64,000 bases of DNA from Pelobacter seleniigenes DSM 18267 (GTDB lineage Bacteria; Desulfobacterota; Desulfuromonadia; Desulfuromonadales; Geopsychrobacteraceae), in contig NZ_JOMG01000002.1 of NCBI RefSeq assembly GCF_000711225.1, positions 818,501 through 882,500 on the forward strand, given 5' to 3'. Positions within the stretch are counted from its first letter, which is position 1. The number at the start of each line of letters is the position of its first letter. Under the pieces are notes generated by a model. That model ran no database searches and was not told where the DNA came from. It saw only the letters and a program-made list of their open reading frames with translations. The position numbers and the translations under genes were made by a program. Positions 1-9,141 of the stretch are shown piece by piece.

Positions 1-1236
1 CAGCAAGGCTTCAATTTCGGGAGGACCGGCCGCCGGAACAACGCTGCCGGAACTGGTGCTGAGTGGAGCGGCCTGGACCGCTACGGGCGGAGAGGGCGCA
101 GGAAGCTCGCCCCGGATTGAGGTAAATCCACTCGGCAGCAACGGTGCGGCCGGAATAGACCCTGTCGGCCTGAGCGGAATCTGCAATTCTGGTAAGGGGC
201 GCTGCTCAGGAAGGTGAGGCCTGACCTCGGTTGCGGGCTGCTGAACGGCTGCAGAGCGGTAAGCGCGTGGCAGGCCTTGGGCCAATCTGGCGGGCATAGA
301 GCCGGATTTTGCAGCAACCTGAACCGCGTCGTCCCGATTTGCTGGAGGAGTCTGCAAAAAATCCTGGGAAAAAACTTTCGGCTCGACCGCCTTGCTCAAT
401 GTCGTCGCGAAACGCTGTAAATCTGTTGCCAGCTGAGGGGTGATGGAGGGGCTCTCCTGCAGCCTGAGGACCACCGCAAGCAACTGCCGGGAGAAAGCCG
501 GGGGAATCTCAAGGGATTGAAATTCCTGTCGCAACTGGGTTAAAAGAGTTCGAGTCCGGGTGTGCCAGCCGGCCCCGGCCGGCTCCGACTTGTCCAATGC
601 CCCGAGCTGATCCCGGAAGGCGTTGAGCAATTGCAGAATATGCCGGAAAGCGCCGGGATCTTCGTCCTGGCGAAAGGCCTCCGGCAGGCCAGCTTGTGCC
701 AGTTCCGGCAGCTCTGCCGGCTGAGAGAAAGCGGGAGATTCCCCCCTCACTCCGAAGCTGCGCAAAAAAACCGCCACCTTGTCCCACAAGGCAGAAGGCA
801 ATTCATTTTCCAGGCTGGTGACGTTTTGCAAATGAGCAAAAAGCGTAACCAACGCTTTGACCTGCGGAGTTTGCTCCGGGGACTCGTCAAGAACGTTCGC
901 CAGCTGAGTCCAGTCATACGACCGCGTCAACAGCGGCAGCAATCGCTCCAGGCTGCTGTCAGCGGCACCATCGACAACCTTAAACTCCAGCTGCGGCTGT
1001 GTCTGGAGAACCTGCAAGAGTAACTTCTGGCCGGGCTGCAGTTCCTGTTCACCCCGGGCAAGATAACGCTGATCAAGAATTTCCAGAACGGCATCCTGCC
1101 CCTTTTCAACGACGACAGCCTGAACAAACTGGGCAATCTGAAAGGTCTGCGGGCGAATTTCAGCAACCCTGCCGGAAACCTCGGTTCCGCGCACAAAAAG
1201 ATTCGCCGGTAATTTTTTACTGTCTACAACTGTCAT
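1..1236 (-). CDS. FliK-like flagellar hook-length control protein (partial, 3' end outside window)
   Basis: An open minus-strand frame runs from an ATG at 1236 off the left edge, giving at least 412 codons with no stop. The N-terminus (about residues 10-85) alternates beta-type segments such as GTEVSGRVAEI and LQPGQKLLLQVLQ, followed by a Gln/Pro/Ala/Leu-rich region. That composition is typical of the N-terminal part of FliK-like hook-length proteins; the conserved C-terminal Flg_hook domain would lie outside the window. A recognisable full FliK lies at 36.6-38.3 kb, so this would be a second, divergent one. It sits beyond the fliS/fliT/pilZ end of the flagellar locus, which supports a flagellar role. 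The function call is inference only. Confidence 0.5.
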   Translation of the reverse strand, partial: MTVVDSKKLPANLFVRGTEVSGRVAEIRPQTFQIAQFVQAVVVEKGQDAVLEILDQRYLARGEQELQPGQKLLLQVLQTQPQLEFKVVDGAADSSLERLLPLLTRSYDWTQLANVLDESPEQTPQVKALVTLFAHLQNVTSLENELPSALWDKVAVFLRSFGVRGESPAFSQPAELPELAQAGLPEAFRQDEDPGAFRHILQLLNAFRDQLGALDKSEPAGAGWHTRTRTLLTQLRQEFQSLEIPPAFSRQLLAVVLRLQESPSITPQLATDLQRFATTLSKAVEPKVFSQDFLQTPPANRDDAVQVAAKSGSMPARLAQGLPRAYRSAAVQQPATEVRPHLPEQRPLPELQIPLRPTGSIPAAPLLPSGFTSIRGELPAPSPPVAVQAAPLSTSSGSVVPAAGPPEIEALL

Positions 1237-1320
1237 CTGTCCCTATCGGTCGTTGCCAAGCAAGACTTTATCCTTAACAAGATAGGGGAAAGGCCCTATC
1301 AGGGCTGCTCCAACGAACAG

Positions 1321-1510
1321 CAACTAAATAGTTTTCATCCGGAAACGGCCTTTTTCCGCCGTGGCGGTGTCAATCTGCGGGCTTATTTGTGTGGCGTAAA
1401 GAACTACGCCTCCGCATAAGCCCTTGATTTCCTTGCCACAACGAAAAATTGCTCGTTTCCAATCTGAAAACTTATGCGTTGGCATCCGGCGTTTCCGGAT
1501 GCCAACTAAA
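1321..1510. repeat. ~190-bp dispersed element with terminal inverted repeats, copy 1
   Basis: The segment has ends reading TAAATAGTT...CATCCGGAAAC and its inverse GTTTCCGGATGCCAACTAAA, so it carries terminal inverted repeats of about 20 bp. Its interior is nearly identical, in the opposite orientation, to 44383-44570. Internal hairpins are visible: GGCGTA...TACGCC and CGCATAAG...CTTATGCG. Short ORFs across it are interrupted and show no family resemblance. It looks like a non-autonomous mobile or structured repeat. It fills most of the 690-bp gap between the FliK-like gene and the diguanylate cyclase. Confidence 0.8.
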
Positions 1511-1849
1511 TGCACTTTCTTCAACGAACTCGGCGTCTTCCATCCTTTCCTGTCAATATTTCGACACTACAAAATCAAACTTCTCCTAAAACTTACAAGT
1601 CTGTCAAAAAAACTTTCCCACCCCGACCCCATTGCCGCTGGCACAAGCCCCGAACAAATAGGTCCCAGCCCGAGCCGAGCCACCTTGGGGAAGATTCTCA
1701 AAAAATTCATCATTCCCATTAAAATCAACAGGATAAGAAACAACCTCAAGTCACTTCCGCTTCCTCGCCCTGGCAGAGACAGGGGCAAAGCGATCTGCCA
1801 GGCAGACAATTCCCCACTTGGCACGGATTTAGCTAATACCTAAAAAAAC

Positions 1850-1877
1850 TAAAGATTTTTTCACCGTCTGCCGAAAA
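1850..1877 (+). promoter_or_regulatory. Sigma-28 (FliA)-like promoter of the diguanylate cyclase gene
   Basis: TAAAGATT at 1850-1857 is followed, with 16 nt between TAAA and the second box, by GCCGAAAA at 1870-1877. The same layout precedes fliC1, csrA and the DUF5610-flgM cluster. It lies about 50 nt upstream of the start codon. Compared with the enteric FliA consensus (TAAA-N15-GCCGATAA) the spacer is one base longer and the -10 box ends differently. Confidence 0.5.
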
Positions 1878-1926
1878 ACTGGAGAAGAGGGACTTTTCTT
1901 CGAAGTATATCGGGGAATGAAAGGAA

Positions 1927-2901
1927 ATGAAAACCATGAATAATACAGCTCTGGTCATCGCGGCTGACGACGCCAGAAAGGGGCGCATAGTCGACAACCT
2001 TTCTGCAACCGGGCTATTTGAACATATCAAACCCTTGAGTTCTCCGGCCGCCTTATTCCGCCATCTCAAATCGGACCAGGTCGACATGGTTTGCTGGGCC
2101 GTTGAGGAGGATATTCCATCGACAACCTGGCTCGACAAGTTACAGGCCAACGAATACTGGCATGACCTGCCGGTCATCGCCTTTGCCGAAGATCAGCAGA
2201 GCCTGCTCAAAGGATTTCTGCTCGGGGCCAGCGACTCCGTCCACGTGGAAATCAACCAGCATGAGTTGAATGCCAGAATAAATCGTCATCTGCAGCATTG
2301 GCAAAAACTGCTTGACCTGCGCAAAAGCCAGGAACAGCTGCAGAAGATGGCCTTGACCGACCCACTGACCAACCTCGCCAACCGGGCGGCCTTTGACCTG
2401 AACATCAAACAGGTCGCGGCAAGATCCCAACGCAGCGGGGTTCCCTACAGCCTGCTGTTGATTGACCTTGATCATTTCAAAAGTATCAATGATACCTTTG
2501 GTCACCCCACCGGCGACCAGGTGCTACGCCAGGCTGCTGAAGCGATCAGGCAATCTTCCCGCGACTCCGATATCTGCTGTCGTTACGGCGGCGAAGAATT
2601 CGTTGTCATTCTGCCGGATACCAACGCCCGAAATGCTGAAGTCCTGGCAACGCGCATCCACCGCAAGCTGGCTAAACAGATGTTGCCGGAACAGATTCAG
2701 GTCAGTGTCAGCATCGGCATCAGCAGCTCAAACCACCACAACGGCGGACATCCTGCAGCTTTGGTTGAAGAAGCCGACCAGGCGATGTATAGAGCCAAGG
2801 AAAAGGGGCGTAATCGGACCGAAATCTGGAGAATTGATATCCTGAACCCGAAAGTCCAGATGGCCTTTTCCTCTTCGCCGCGCCTGGCATTCGGAGCCTG
2901 A
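1927..2901 (+). CDS. Diguanylate cyclase with degenerate receiver domain
   Basis: The protein (324 aa) should make cyclic di-GMP from two GTP. Residues about 5-125 fold like a response-regulator receiver, keeping the acidic pair (ADD) but having Ala where the phosphoacceptor Asp should be. Residues about 145-305 are a GGDEF domain with active-site GGEEF at 221-225, the usual DPLT and DHFKSINDTFGH motifs, and an RxxD inhibitory site (R212, D215), so feedback inhibition is likely. It is the only plus-strand gene in the flagellar region. ATG at 1936 has better spacing from AAAGGAA than ATG at 1927, so the true start may be 1936. A PilZ effector lies next to it on the other strand. Confidence 0.9.
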   Translation: MKTMNNTALVIAADDARKGRIVDNLSATGLFEHIKPLSSPAALFRHLKSDQVDMVCWAVEEDIPSTTWLDKLQANEYWHDLPVIAFAEDQQSLLKGFLLGASDSVHVEINQHELNARINRHLQHWQKLLDLRKSQEQLQKMALTDPLTNLANRAAFDLNIKQVAARSQRSGVPYSLLLIDLDHFKSINDTFGHPTGDQVLRQAAEAIRQSSRDSDICCRYGGEEFVVILPDTNARNAEVLATRIHRKLAKQMLPEQIQVSVSIGISSSNHHNGGHPAALVEEADQAMYRAKEKGRNRTEIWRIDILNPKVQMAFSSSPRLAFGA

Positions 2902-3110
2902 CCGAACCCAGCAATTAGGCTGCAGGAATCCCCGCGGAAGAGTCTGATTTATAGAGGAAGTAAATTTTTCGGGTGGTGGGCCAGACGCTACACTACAGTT
3001 CTGGCCTGCAAAAAGATCAGCAAAAGGGAACCATCGAGAAGCGATCAACAGAATCGCCCAGAACCCTGTCGTCACCGACTTGTCCTGAGTCAAAAAAGCG
3101 CATCCGGCAA

Positions 3111-3776
3111 TCACTCTTCACTGTTGCCGAGAACCTTGACCTTCAAGCGCAGTTGTTTACGTTGTTCGGCCAGGCAATAAGCCACGATGGCGTCCTGGGC
3201 CTCTTCTTCAATATCCGTAAATTTCAGAGCAATCTGGTGTTCACCGCCTACATCGTAATTTCCGACCACCTGGCCGACACATTCAATGACGACAGCCTGC
3301 GGTTCATCGATAATAATTTCCAGGCCCAATTCACTGCCATTGGCAATTTTCTCCGCAACCGGCAGGCGCATGCCTCCTCCGCTGATATTGACCGGCTTTT
3401 GTACCGACTTGGCGCTGGGATTTTCTTCATCAACCTTCCAGTAACTGACCGACAGTTCAGCATCAATCCGGAAATAATTGCGCTTTTGCTGATGGGTAAA
3501 GGAATCAATCATTTCCAGCAGCAGCTTGGCGGGCTCAGGGGAGGAATCGATGCGCGCCTTGATGATCTTATTTTCTCCGGCGACATCGAAACTGATTTGG
3601 CTGAATTCTTCCTTGTTAATCAATGAAGGATCAAGCTGATTGGGCAGGAAAGTTATTTCAAACAGAGGTGGCCGGGTCGCTTTGGCAACCCCGTCCAGGA
3701 CCTGTTGGCGGTCATCCTGGAGGGTCAGAACAGCTTTAACGACACGATACTCTTTCAAATGATCAAGAACAGACAT
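3111..3776 (-). CDS. PilZ-domain c-di-GMP-binding protein
   Basis: 221 aa. An N-terminal YcgR-like region (about 1-95) is followed by a PilZ domain with both ligand motifs: RxxxR at R99-R103 (RNYFR) and NxSxxG at N130-G135 (NISGGG). It is therefore expected to bind cyclic di-GMP and, as in YcgR-type proteins, to adjust motor output. It follows the fliS/fliT-like genes on the same strand with a 47-bp gap and converges on the diguanylate cyclase. The YcgR-like role is inference; c-di-GMP binding is well supported by the motifs. Confidence 0.85.
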   Translation of the reverse strand: MSVLDHLKEYRVVKAVLTLQDDRQQVLDGVAKATRPPLFEITFLPNQLDPSLINKEEFSQISFDVAGENKIIKARIDSSPEPAKLLLEMIDSFTHQQKRNYFRIDAELSVSYWKVDEENPSAKSVQKPVNISGGGMRLPVAEKIANGSELGLEIIIDEPQAVVIECVGQVVGNYDVGGEHQIALKFTDIEEEAQDAIVAYCLAEQRKQLRLKVKVLGNSEE

Positions 3777-3823
3777 GGCGGCCCCAAGGATTGGTTCGAA
3801 ATTTCATCGCAAGCAAATGTCGC

Positions 3824-4225
3824 TTAACCGACACCCCTGACTAACGACCTTTTATTCTTGTGCAGGGTCTGATTGTAGCCGTTCATCGCTGTCCGTCCGG
3901 CTTTGATCTGCGCTATTTCATGAGCAGCAACAGCCATCATGCCACGGATTTTCGGTAATAGCAAATGGTTCATTTTCACTATTTCTTCAATCAACTCGGA
4001 ACGTTCAATAAACAGTGGATGGTTTCGCCAGGCCTCTGAATTCCGTGAAAAAAGCTCATAGAAAACCCGATCGTTCAGACTCGCCTCATCCTGCAGTTCC
4101 TGCAGTTGAGCGGTATATGACCCCAACTCACTGGGATCGGACTTGCGCAGCAACCGCTCCAGCTGCTGAGCATGGTCAACGATCCTGCGATATTGCTCGA
4201 TCGATTTTTTCAGACAAGCTTCCAT
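3824..4225 (-). CDS. fliT: FliT-like flagellar export chaperone
   Basis: 133 aa, mostly helical and rich in charged residues. It begins 14 bp after the fliS stop, with an AGGA ribosome site 8 nt before the ATG. Position and size fit FliT, the chaperone of the filament cap FliD, but FliT is poorly conserved and no diagnostic motif is visible. The C-terminal stretch YNQTLHKNKRSL is of the kind seen in small FliT/FlgN-type proteins next to fliS. The assignment rests mainly on synteny fliD-fliS-fliT. Confidence 0.6.
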   Translation of the reverse strand: MEACLKKSIEQYRRIVDHAQQLERLLRKSDPSELGSYTAQLQELQDEASLNDRVFYELFSRNSEAWRNHPLFIERSELIEEIVKMNHLLLPKIRGMMAVAAHEIAQIKAGRTAMNGYNQTLHKNKRSLVRGVG

Positions 4226-4239
4226 GACATTGTCCTGAG

Positions 4240-4668
4240 TTAAAAGGTTGCAGCGAGCCTGTTTTCCCCGGAGAGGCCAACGGACGAAGGCTGCTGTTGC
4301 CGATTAACCTCAATCGCTCCGGCAAATCCTTCCCGCAGGTCGAGCAGGATCTGTTCCACCGGATCAAGTTTTGCAGCGTCTCGCTGAACATTGGCGGCGG
4401 ACAGCTCACGCAGCATGAAATCATAAAGATTACTCAGGTTTTCAGCGACGGCGCCGCCCATTTCACGATCCAAAGTGTTGGAGAACTCAGCGACAATGGC
4501 AACCGCCTTCCCGATCGCTTTGGATTTTTCAAGCTCATGCTTGTCGAGCATCGCCTGTCTTGCCTGGCGGACAAAGCGGATCGCCCCATCGTAAAGCATG
4601 ATCAGAATCTGCTCGGGTGAAGCATTCAGGATCTGGTTGTTTTTATATTGATTGACATAAGCATTCAT
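4240..4668 (-). CDS. fliS: Flagellin export chaperone FliS
   Basis: 142 aa with the FliS signature near the N-terminus (NAYVNQYKNNQILNASPEQI, then LIMLYDGAIRFV) and a helical-bundle pattern. FliS binds the C-terminal helices of flagellin in the cytoplasm and delivers it to the export gate. In FliW-containing bacteria it also helps release FliW from flagellin. The start codon overlaps the fliD stop (TGATG, 1 nt), indicating translational coupling. The last ~20 residues are variable. Confidence 0.93.
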   Translation of the reverse strand: MNAYVNQYKNNQILNASPEQILIMLYDGAIRFVRQARQAMLDKHELEKSKAIGKAVAIVAEFSNTLDREMGGAVAENLSNLYDFMLRELSAANVQRDAAKLDPVEQILLDLREGFAGAIEVNRQQQPSSVGLSGENRLAATF

Positions 4669-6134
4669 CAGTTATTTCCCGTCATCATATTGGTCAACAT
4701 GTCCATCTGCTGGGTCAGAAAATCGCTCTGGGAGTTCATACTGCTGACCAGCTGTTCCATGGCACTGAATTGAGAGCGTAAGGTTTCTTCTTTTTTGTCG
4801 ATCAGCGGTTCCAGACGCAGGATATTGGCATCAATACGGTCAACCGCAGTTTCATAGCGATCCTGTTTGTTCGCATACATACCACTGCTGTAACTGGTCA
4901 GATCCAGCAAGGCATAGTTGAACTTTTTCATGACCCCATCGGTGCTGCCTTCACCGGCCAGCAATTTGGCGACATCGTCAAAATTCTCTTCAAGAGCAGT
5001 ATCCATGTCGTCTTCGTTGATATTCAGAGAACCGTCGCGCTGGGTGGAAATGCCTAAAGACGACAGAGTCTTGAGAGAGCCACTGGTGCCGATGACCGAA
5101 GTCAGCAGCCCCTGTAACTGGCGTTTCACTCCATTGACCGTGCTGTCGCCGCGGAGAATACTGCTCAAAGATTCTTCTGCCCCGGCGGCAATTTCTTCCT
5201 CGGTCGGTGCGGAAGCGCCAAACTCGTCATAACCGGACGAAATCCAGTCCATGATCTCATTGTAACTATCGACAAAGCTGGTCAGCTTTTCTTTCAAAGT
5301 GTCGGTGTCAGGAGTAACAGTCATTGACGTGGTTTCATAAACCGGCGGATCAGCCCAGTCCAACGGGTCGACCCCGGCTTCTTCGGTACCGGCGTAGCTC
5401 ATGGCACTGGTCGAACTGAGATTGATGGTAACCCCGGTGAGCACACCTTTGAGGGTATTGCTGCCACTGACCACTTTGACGCCGTCGACATACGCGACAG
5501 CCTGTTGTGCCTCGCGGGTCTTGGTGATGCCCGGGTCGATGGCGTTGCCGCTGCCGTCGGTCAAAGCGAAGATCGGGTCGAAGGAGGTGGACGCATCCTT
5601 ACCGGTCAATACCAGGCGGTAAGGGGTATCATCACTGCCGTCGTTAATGATGCTGGCCTGAACGCCGCTCTTCTCGGAAACCGCGTTAATGGCGTCGCGC
5701 AACCCGGATAGGGAATTGTTATCAGCATTGATATGAATCGACTGGCTTCCCAGAGTCAAAGTGCCGGTACCGAAAACCGAATCCGTCTGTGAAGCATAAC
5801 CGTTGCTCACCGACTTTTGAACCTGGGCCAACTGCACAACCGAGATATCATAGCTGCCGGTGCCGGCCCCGTTACTTACCGCGGTGAAGGGAGCATCGGC
5901 ACTTACAGAGATTTGACTGCTTTGCACCTGACTGGTCAGGGTCATATCGCTGACCGTTGCTTTTAACGCCTCCAGCTTGTCATTCAACTGACTGAAGGCC
6001 TTCAAACGATTTTCTTCCGTCGTTTTCTGCGCTTCCAGGCGATCCAGCGGCTGCCGCTCCAATTCCATCAATTGAGTAATGATGTCGTCTGTCGCCAACC
6101 CTGATGCCAAGCCGTCAAATGTGATCCCTGCCAT
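4668..6134 (-). CDS. fliD: Flagellar filament cap protein FliD
   Basis: 488 aa starting at MAGITFDGLASGLATDDII, the conserved FliD N-terminus. An in-frame upstream start exists, but this ATG has a GGGAG site 7 nt upstream. The N-terminal coiled coil (about 25-60), variable central D2/D3 domains, and C-terminal coiled coil ending in SDFLTQQMDMLTNMM fit the family. FliD caps the filament tip and promotes flagellin folding. The order flaG-fliD-fliS-fliT is the usual late-gene order. Confidence 0.95.
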   Translation of the reverse strand: MAGITFDGLASGLATDDIITQLMELERQPLDRLEAQKTTEENRLKAFSQLNDKLEALKATVSDMTLTSQVQSSQISVSADAPFTAVSNGAGTGSYDISVVQLAQVQKSVSNGYASQTDSVFGTGTLTLGSQSIHINADNNSLSGLRDAINAVSEKSGVQASIINDGSDDTPYRLVLTGKDASTSFDPIFALTDGSGNAIDPGITKTREAQQAVAYVDGVKVVSGSNTLKGVLTGVTINLSSTSAMSYAGTEEAGVDPLDWADPPVYETTSMTVTPDTDTLKEKLTSFVDSYNEIMDWISSGYDEFGASAPTEEEIAAGAEESLSSILRGDSTVNGVKRQLQGLLTSVIGTSGSLKTLSSLGISTQRDGSLNINEDDMDTALEENFDDVAKLLAGEGSTDGVMKKFNYALLDLTSYSSGMYANKQDRYETAVDRIDANILRLEPLIDKKEETLRSQFSAMEQLVSSMNSQSDFLTQQMDMLTNMMTGNN

Positions 6135-6218
6135 AGCTTTCTCCCTCAAACTGCCCGAACGGCACCCTGATGATCCGTGCTAAATTTTGTTTTCGTCCTG
6201 ACCGACCCGCAGTTTTTA

Positions 6219-6569
6219 CTACCCTTCGGTATCAACAATATTGCCGCGCAAATCTTTGAGCCGTTGGGTCAGGTTAAGCAGTTCCTCGGCAGGAATCTGC
6301 CGAATCACTTCATCTGTTTTGGGGTCAACGACCTTGACGACCATTTCACCCGCTTCTTTGTTGTTTTCAAACCGCACACTGTAAAGACCATCCTCGGTCA
6401 AAGCCTTGATCTGTTGCAACAGCTCTTCCGGTTGGACATCTTTTTGTTCGCTGCTATCAACCAGAGTCAGGTCTTGCGATTTTTTGCGCGCCACACTGAT
6501 GTCATCCGCCCCTTTACTCAGTTGCGTCTGCGTCGTACTTGGCATGCTGACTGCTTCAACGTTCATCAT
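6219..6569 (-). CDS. flaG: FlaG family protein
   Basis: 116 aa. The C-terminal two thirds hold the FlaG pattern: LYSVRFENNKEAGEMVVKVVD followed by TDEVIRQIPAEELLNL. FlaG proteins influence filament length and are usually found just upstream of fliD, as here (84-bp gap). Two adjacent ATGs follow a GGAGG site, so the start may be 3 nt later. It lies just past the fliC1 terminator hairpin, so it probably has its own promoter or depends on readthrough. Confidence 0.9.
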   Translation of the reverse strand: MMNVEAVSMPSTTQTQLSKGADDISVARKKSQDLTLVDSSEQKDVQPEELLQQIKALTEDGLYSVRFENNKEAGEMVVKVVDPKTDEVIRQIPAEELLNLTQRLKDLRGNIVDTEG

Positions 6570-6612
6570 CGGAACCTCCGTTAGCGATGATCAAACTTGC
6601 CATCAAGGGGAA

Positions 6613-6639
6613 ATGGGGGCCGGGAAACCCGGCCCCCAT
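6613..6639 (-). terminator. Terminator hairpin after fliC1
   Basis: A perfect GC-rich palindrome (ATGGGGGCCGGG-AAA-CCCGGCCCCCAT; on the coding strand the loop is TTT) lies 46 bp past the fliC1 stop. The downstream coding-strand sequence is only moderately T-rich. It separates the flagellin from flaG-fliD. Confidence 0.7.
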
Positions 6640-6684
6640 TCCATTTTCAGGGCAGTAAGTTCATCGCCCTGTTTCGTCAGACGA

Positions 6685-8880
6685 TTAACCGAGCAGGCTC
6701 AGAGCCAGCTGCGGAGCCTGGTTGGCCTGGGCCAGAATCGACACACCAGCCTGTTGCAGAATATTCTGCTTGGTCATGTTCGAAGTCTCTTGAGCGATGT
6801 CCGCATCGAGGATCCGGCTACGGGCGGAACTCAGGTTTTCGGAGACGTTCGACAGGTTGGCGATGGTGCTTTCAAAACGGTTCTGAACAGCACCCAGGTT
6901 ACCACGCATGCTATCGATCTGGGCCAAAGCGCCGTCGATGGAGTCAATAGCATTAGCTGCGCCATCAACCGTGGTGATATCGACATTGTTGATGGAATTC
7001 AGTTCACTGACGTTGGCGCCGTCAGCGGAGGTTGCGAACAATGACTGGTCACCTGCGGCAATGGAACTGGTCACGTTGAAGCCGGTCGAGCTGTTGAATT
7101 TCACTTCACCACCGACGATGGTGGAATCAGCTTGAAGCTCTTCGGCAACCGTCCCGCCATCAGACAGAACCGTACCGCCACCCTGGTTACCGGAGACGGT
7201 CATAGTTTCGACGACCTCGGTCCCACCGCTGCCTGTATCGGTCACGGCATTACTATGGGAAAACTCCGAGATCTTGATGTCGTAACCAGCAGACTGCTCC
7301 AGAGAAACACTGGCTTTATCCGCACTCAGAGTGGCAAAGATGCCAGTATTACCGGCTTGGTCGTTGATGGCCGTCACCAGGTTGGTCAGGTCATCAGACA
7401 GAACCGTGGCATTGATGGTCACGGCATCAGTATTGGTTCCCTGCAGGTTGAAGGAGATACTTCCGTCATTCGTAAGACCACTGATGGTCGCTTCGGTACT
7501 CGCCGAAGCGGTCACACCGGTATCTGCGGAAACGGCATTGACTTTACCGGCAATCTTGGCTGCGGTGTCGCCATCCGCAACTTCAACTTCTGCCGAACCG
7601 TTACCACCGACCACGGTCAGGGTCTGAGCAGCAACATTATTATTACCGGTTGCATCGGTCAGACCGATGCCGCCGAGGCCTTCTTCACCGGCAGCAACAC
7701 CCAGAGAAGTGCCGTTAGAAGTGATAGATGCGATATCGGCATCACTACTGAACTGATAGGTTGCAGTGGCACGTTGATCCAAAGTAGCAGAGGTTACCGC
7801 AACGCCGTCGCCGCCATTAACAATTGCAGTAGCGGAAGATTCCGAAGACCCTTGATAGGTAATATTTCCCGAAACAGCACCGGTCCCATCATTCCAGGTC
7901 ACACCGCTGGTGCCATCAATAGCAAGATTGGTCCCAACGGTAGATTTTTGAGTATAGGTTAAGGTTGTTCCATCATCCCCAAAAGCCCAATCGCCGCTCG
8001 TCCCTGCTGCACCAGCGGAAATCGCCATGCTATCCGTATCGGCGACATCAGTAACCGTAACGGTTACGGTATCTCCATTAGCAAGAGCGATATCAATCGA
8101 TCCGTTAGTACCTGTTGCAGCATCCAACGCACTCAGATCAAAACTGACTGAGTTTGCATATGTCCCTGTGACCGAAGTAGCTCCGGTCGCATCTTTAAGA
8201 TTGGTTGCCATCGTAGCGGCATCAGCACCTGCAGCAACCGTTTTTTCCGAGCCATCAGCCAGAGTCACAGTAAAGCTATCAGCACCTGCGGTAGCGTCAG
8301 TTGAGACTGCCCGCGCAGAAAAAGTTGCAGCTTCGATCCCGCTGGCGTTATTGGTGGTTAGACTGTTGTTACCGAGATCGGTCGATTTGGCCGAGGAGAT
8401 CCCGAAGGAGATGGTCTGGTTAGCATTGGCACCAACTTGGAACTGGGCGCTGGTCATGCTGCCGTCGAGCAGGTTTTTGCCGTTGAAGGTGGTGGTTTCA
8501 GCGATCCGGCTCAGTTCCTGCTTGAGCTGGTTGACCTCAGACTGGAGGGACTGACGGTCGGAAGAGCTGTTGGTGTCGTTGGCCGACTGTACGGCCAGCT
8601 CACGCATCCGCTGGAGAATGTTGGTACTTTCCTGCAGAGCGCCCTCAGCGGTCTGGGCCAGGGAGATACCGTCGTTCGAGTTACGGACGGCCTGGTTCAG
8701 GCCGGTAATTTGCGAAGTCATCCGGTCGGAGATACCGAGACCGGCGGCGTCGTCTTTAGCGCTGTTGATACGCAGACCTGAGGACAGGCGCTGCATTGAC
8801 TCATTAAGAGCGGATTGAGAAGTACCCAGGTTACGTTGGGCGTTCAAAGAAGCGACGTTGGTATTAATTGTTAAAGCCAT
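6685..8880 (-). CDS. fliC: Flagellin (large, 731 aa)
   Basis: The N-terminal D0/D1 ([18 protein letters not shown], then [23 protein letters not shown]) and the C-terminal D1/D0 ending in [12 protein letters not shown] are classic flagellin. Between about residues 170 and 640 sits a long, Thr/Ser/Ala/Asp-rich insert, making it roughly one and a half times the usual length. It shares long stretches, including parts of the insert ([24 protein letters not shown]), with the second flagellin at 9142-11283, so the pair arose by tandem duplication. A sigma-28-like promoter and a GGAGG site inside a possible CsrA-binding motif lie upstream. Secreted through the flagellar export gate. Confidence 0.95.
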   Translation of the reverse strand: MALTINTNVASLNAQRNLGTSQSALNESMQRLSSGLRINSAKDDAAGLGISDRMTSQITGLNQAVRNSNDGISLAQTAEGALQESTNILQRMRELAVQSANDTNSSSDRQSLQSEVNQLKQELSRIAETTTFNGKNLLDGSMTSAQFQVGANANQTISFGISSAKSTDLGNNSLTTNNASGIEAATFSARAVSTDATAGADSFTVTLADGSEKTVAAGADAATMATNLKDATGATSVTGTYANSVSFDLSALDAATGTNGSIDIALANGDTVTVTVTDVADTDSMAISAGAAGTSGDWAFGDDGTTLTYTQKSTVGTNLAIDGTSGVTWNDGTGAVSGNITYQGSSESSATAIVNGGDGVAVTSATLDQRATATYQFSSDADIASITSNGTSLGVAAGEEGLGGIGLTDATGNNNVAAQTLTVVGGNGSAEVEVADGDTAAKIAGKVNAVSADTGVTASASTEATISGLTNDGSISFNLQGTNTDAVTINATVLSDDLTNLVTAINDQAGNTGIFATLSADKASVSLEQSAGYDIKISEFSHSNAVTDTGSGGTEVVETMTVSGNQGGGTVLSDGGTVAEELQADSTIVGGEVKFNSSTGFNVTSSIAAGDQSLFATSADGANVSELNSINNVDITTVDGAANAIDSIDGALAQIDSMRGNLGAVQNRFESTIANLSNVSENLSSARSRILDADIAQETSNMTKQNILQQAGVSILAQANQAPQLALSLLG

Positions 8881-8884
8881 GAGT

Positions 8885-8896
8885 TTCCTCCGTGAA
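8885..8896 (-). promoter_or_regulatory. Ribosome binding site / possible CsrA site of fliC1
   Basis: The coding strand reads TTCACGGAGGAA just before the start codon. It contains the ANGGA core recognised by CsrA, overlapping the Shine-Dalgarno. The identical 12-mer precedes the second flagellin gene, and csrA-fliW lies nearby. Confidence 0.5.
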
Positions 8897-9018
8897 AGTT
8901 TGTTTGCGGGCGTCCGTGCCCTGTTGAATTAAGTGGGTTTCATGTCTTTTTCATTTTTGGGGAGCGCTGATCTGTTTCTTGACACCTCCTGTGCGATAAA
9001 TTTTCCCCGCTTGTCATC

Positions 9019-9046
9019 TCTTCGGCAGCAGCCTTGAGAAACTTTA
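9019..9046 (-). promoter_or_regulatory. Sigma-28 (FliA)-like promoter of fliC1
   Basis: On the minus strand TAAAGTTT is followed by GCCGAAGA with 16 nt between TAAA and the -10 box. It matches the csrA promoter candidate in both boxes and spacing. It would give a leader of about 130 nt before fliC1. Confidence 0.6.
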
Positions 9047-9082
9047 AGAGTTTTTTTGTTTTTTTTTATTTTTTTTTGCCGC

Positions 9083-9118
9083 ACCGTTTCCCTTCCTCAT
9101 CCAAGGAAGGGAAACGGT
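9083..9118 (-). terminator. Hairpin after fliC2
   Basis: A perfect 14-bp stem (ACCGTTTCCCTTCC with its inverse) with an 8-nt loop lies 24 bp past the fliC2 stop. On the fliC2 coding strand it is followed by A-rich rather than T-rich DNA, so it is an atypical intrinsic terminator, or an mRNA 3'-end stabiliser. Confidence 0.5.
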
Positions 9119-9141
9119 CGGAATCAATTCATTTTTATTTA

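Noticed and set aside
1424-1843. 139-aa plus-strand ORF upstream of the diguanylate cyclase
   Set aside because: Its first part is the 190-bp repeat and the rest has no coding signal or ribosome site.
2979-3006. Hairpin GGCCAGA...TTCTGGCC in the gap between the convergent cyclase and PilZ genes
   Set aside because: Short stem with a 13-nt loop and no T tract on either side; not enough to call a terminator.
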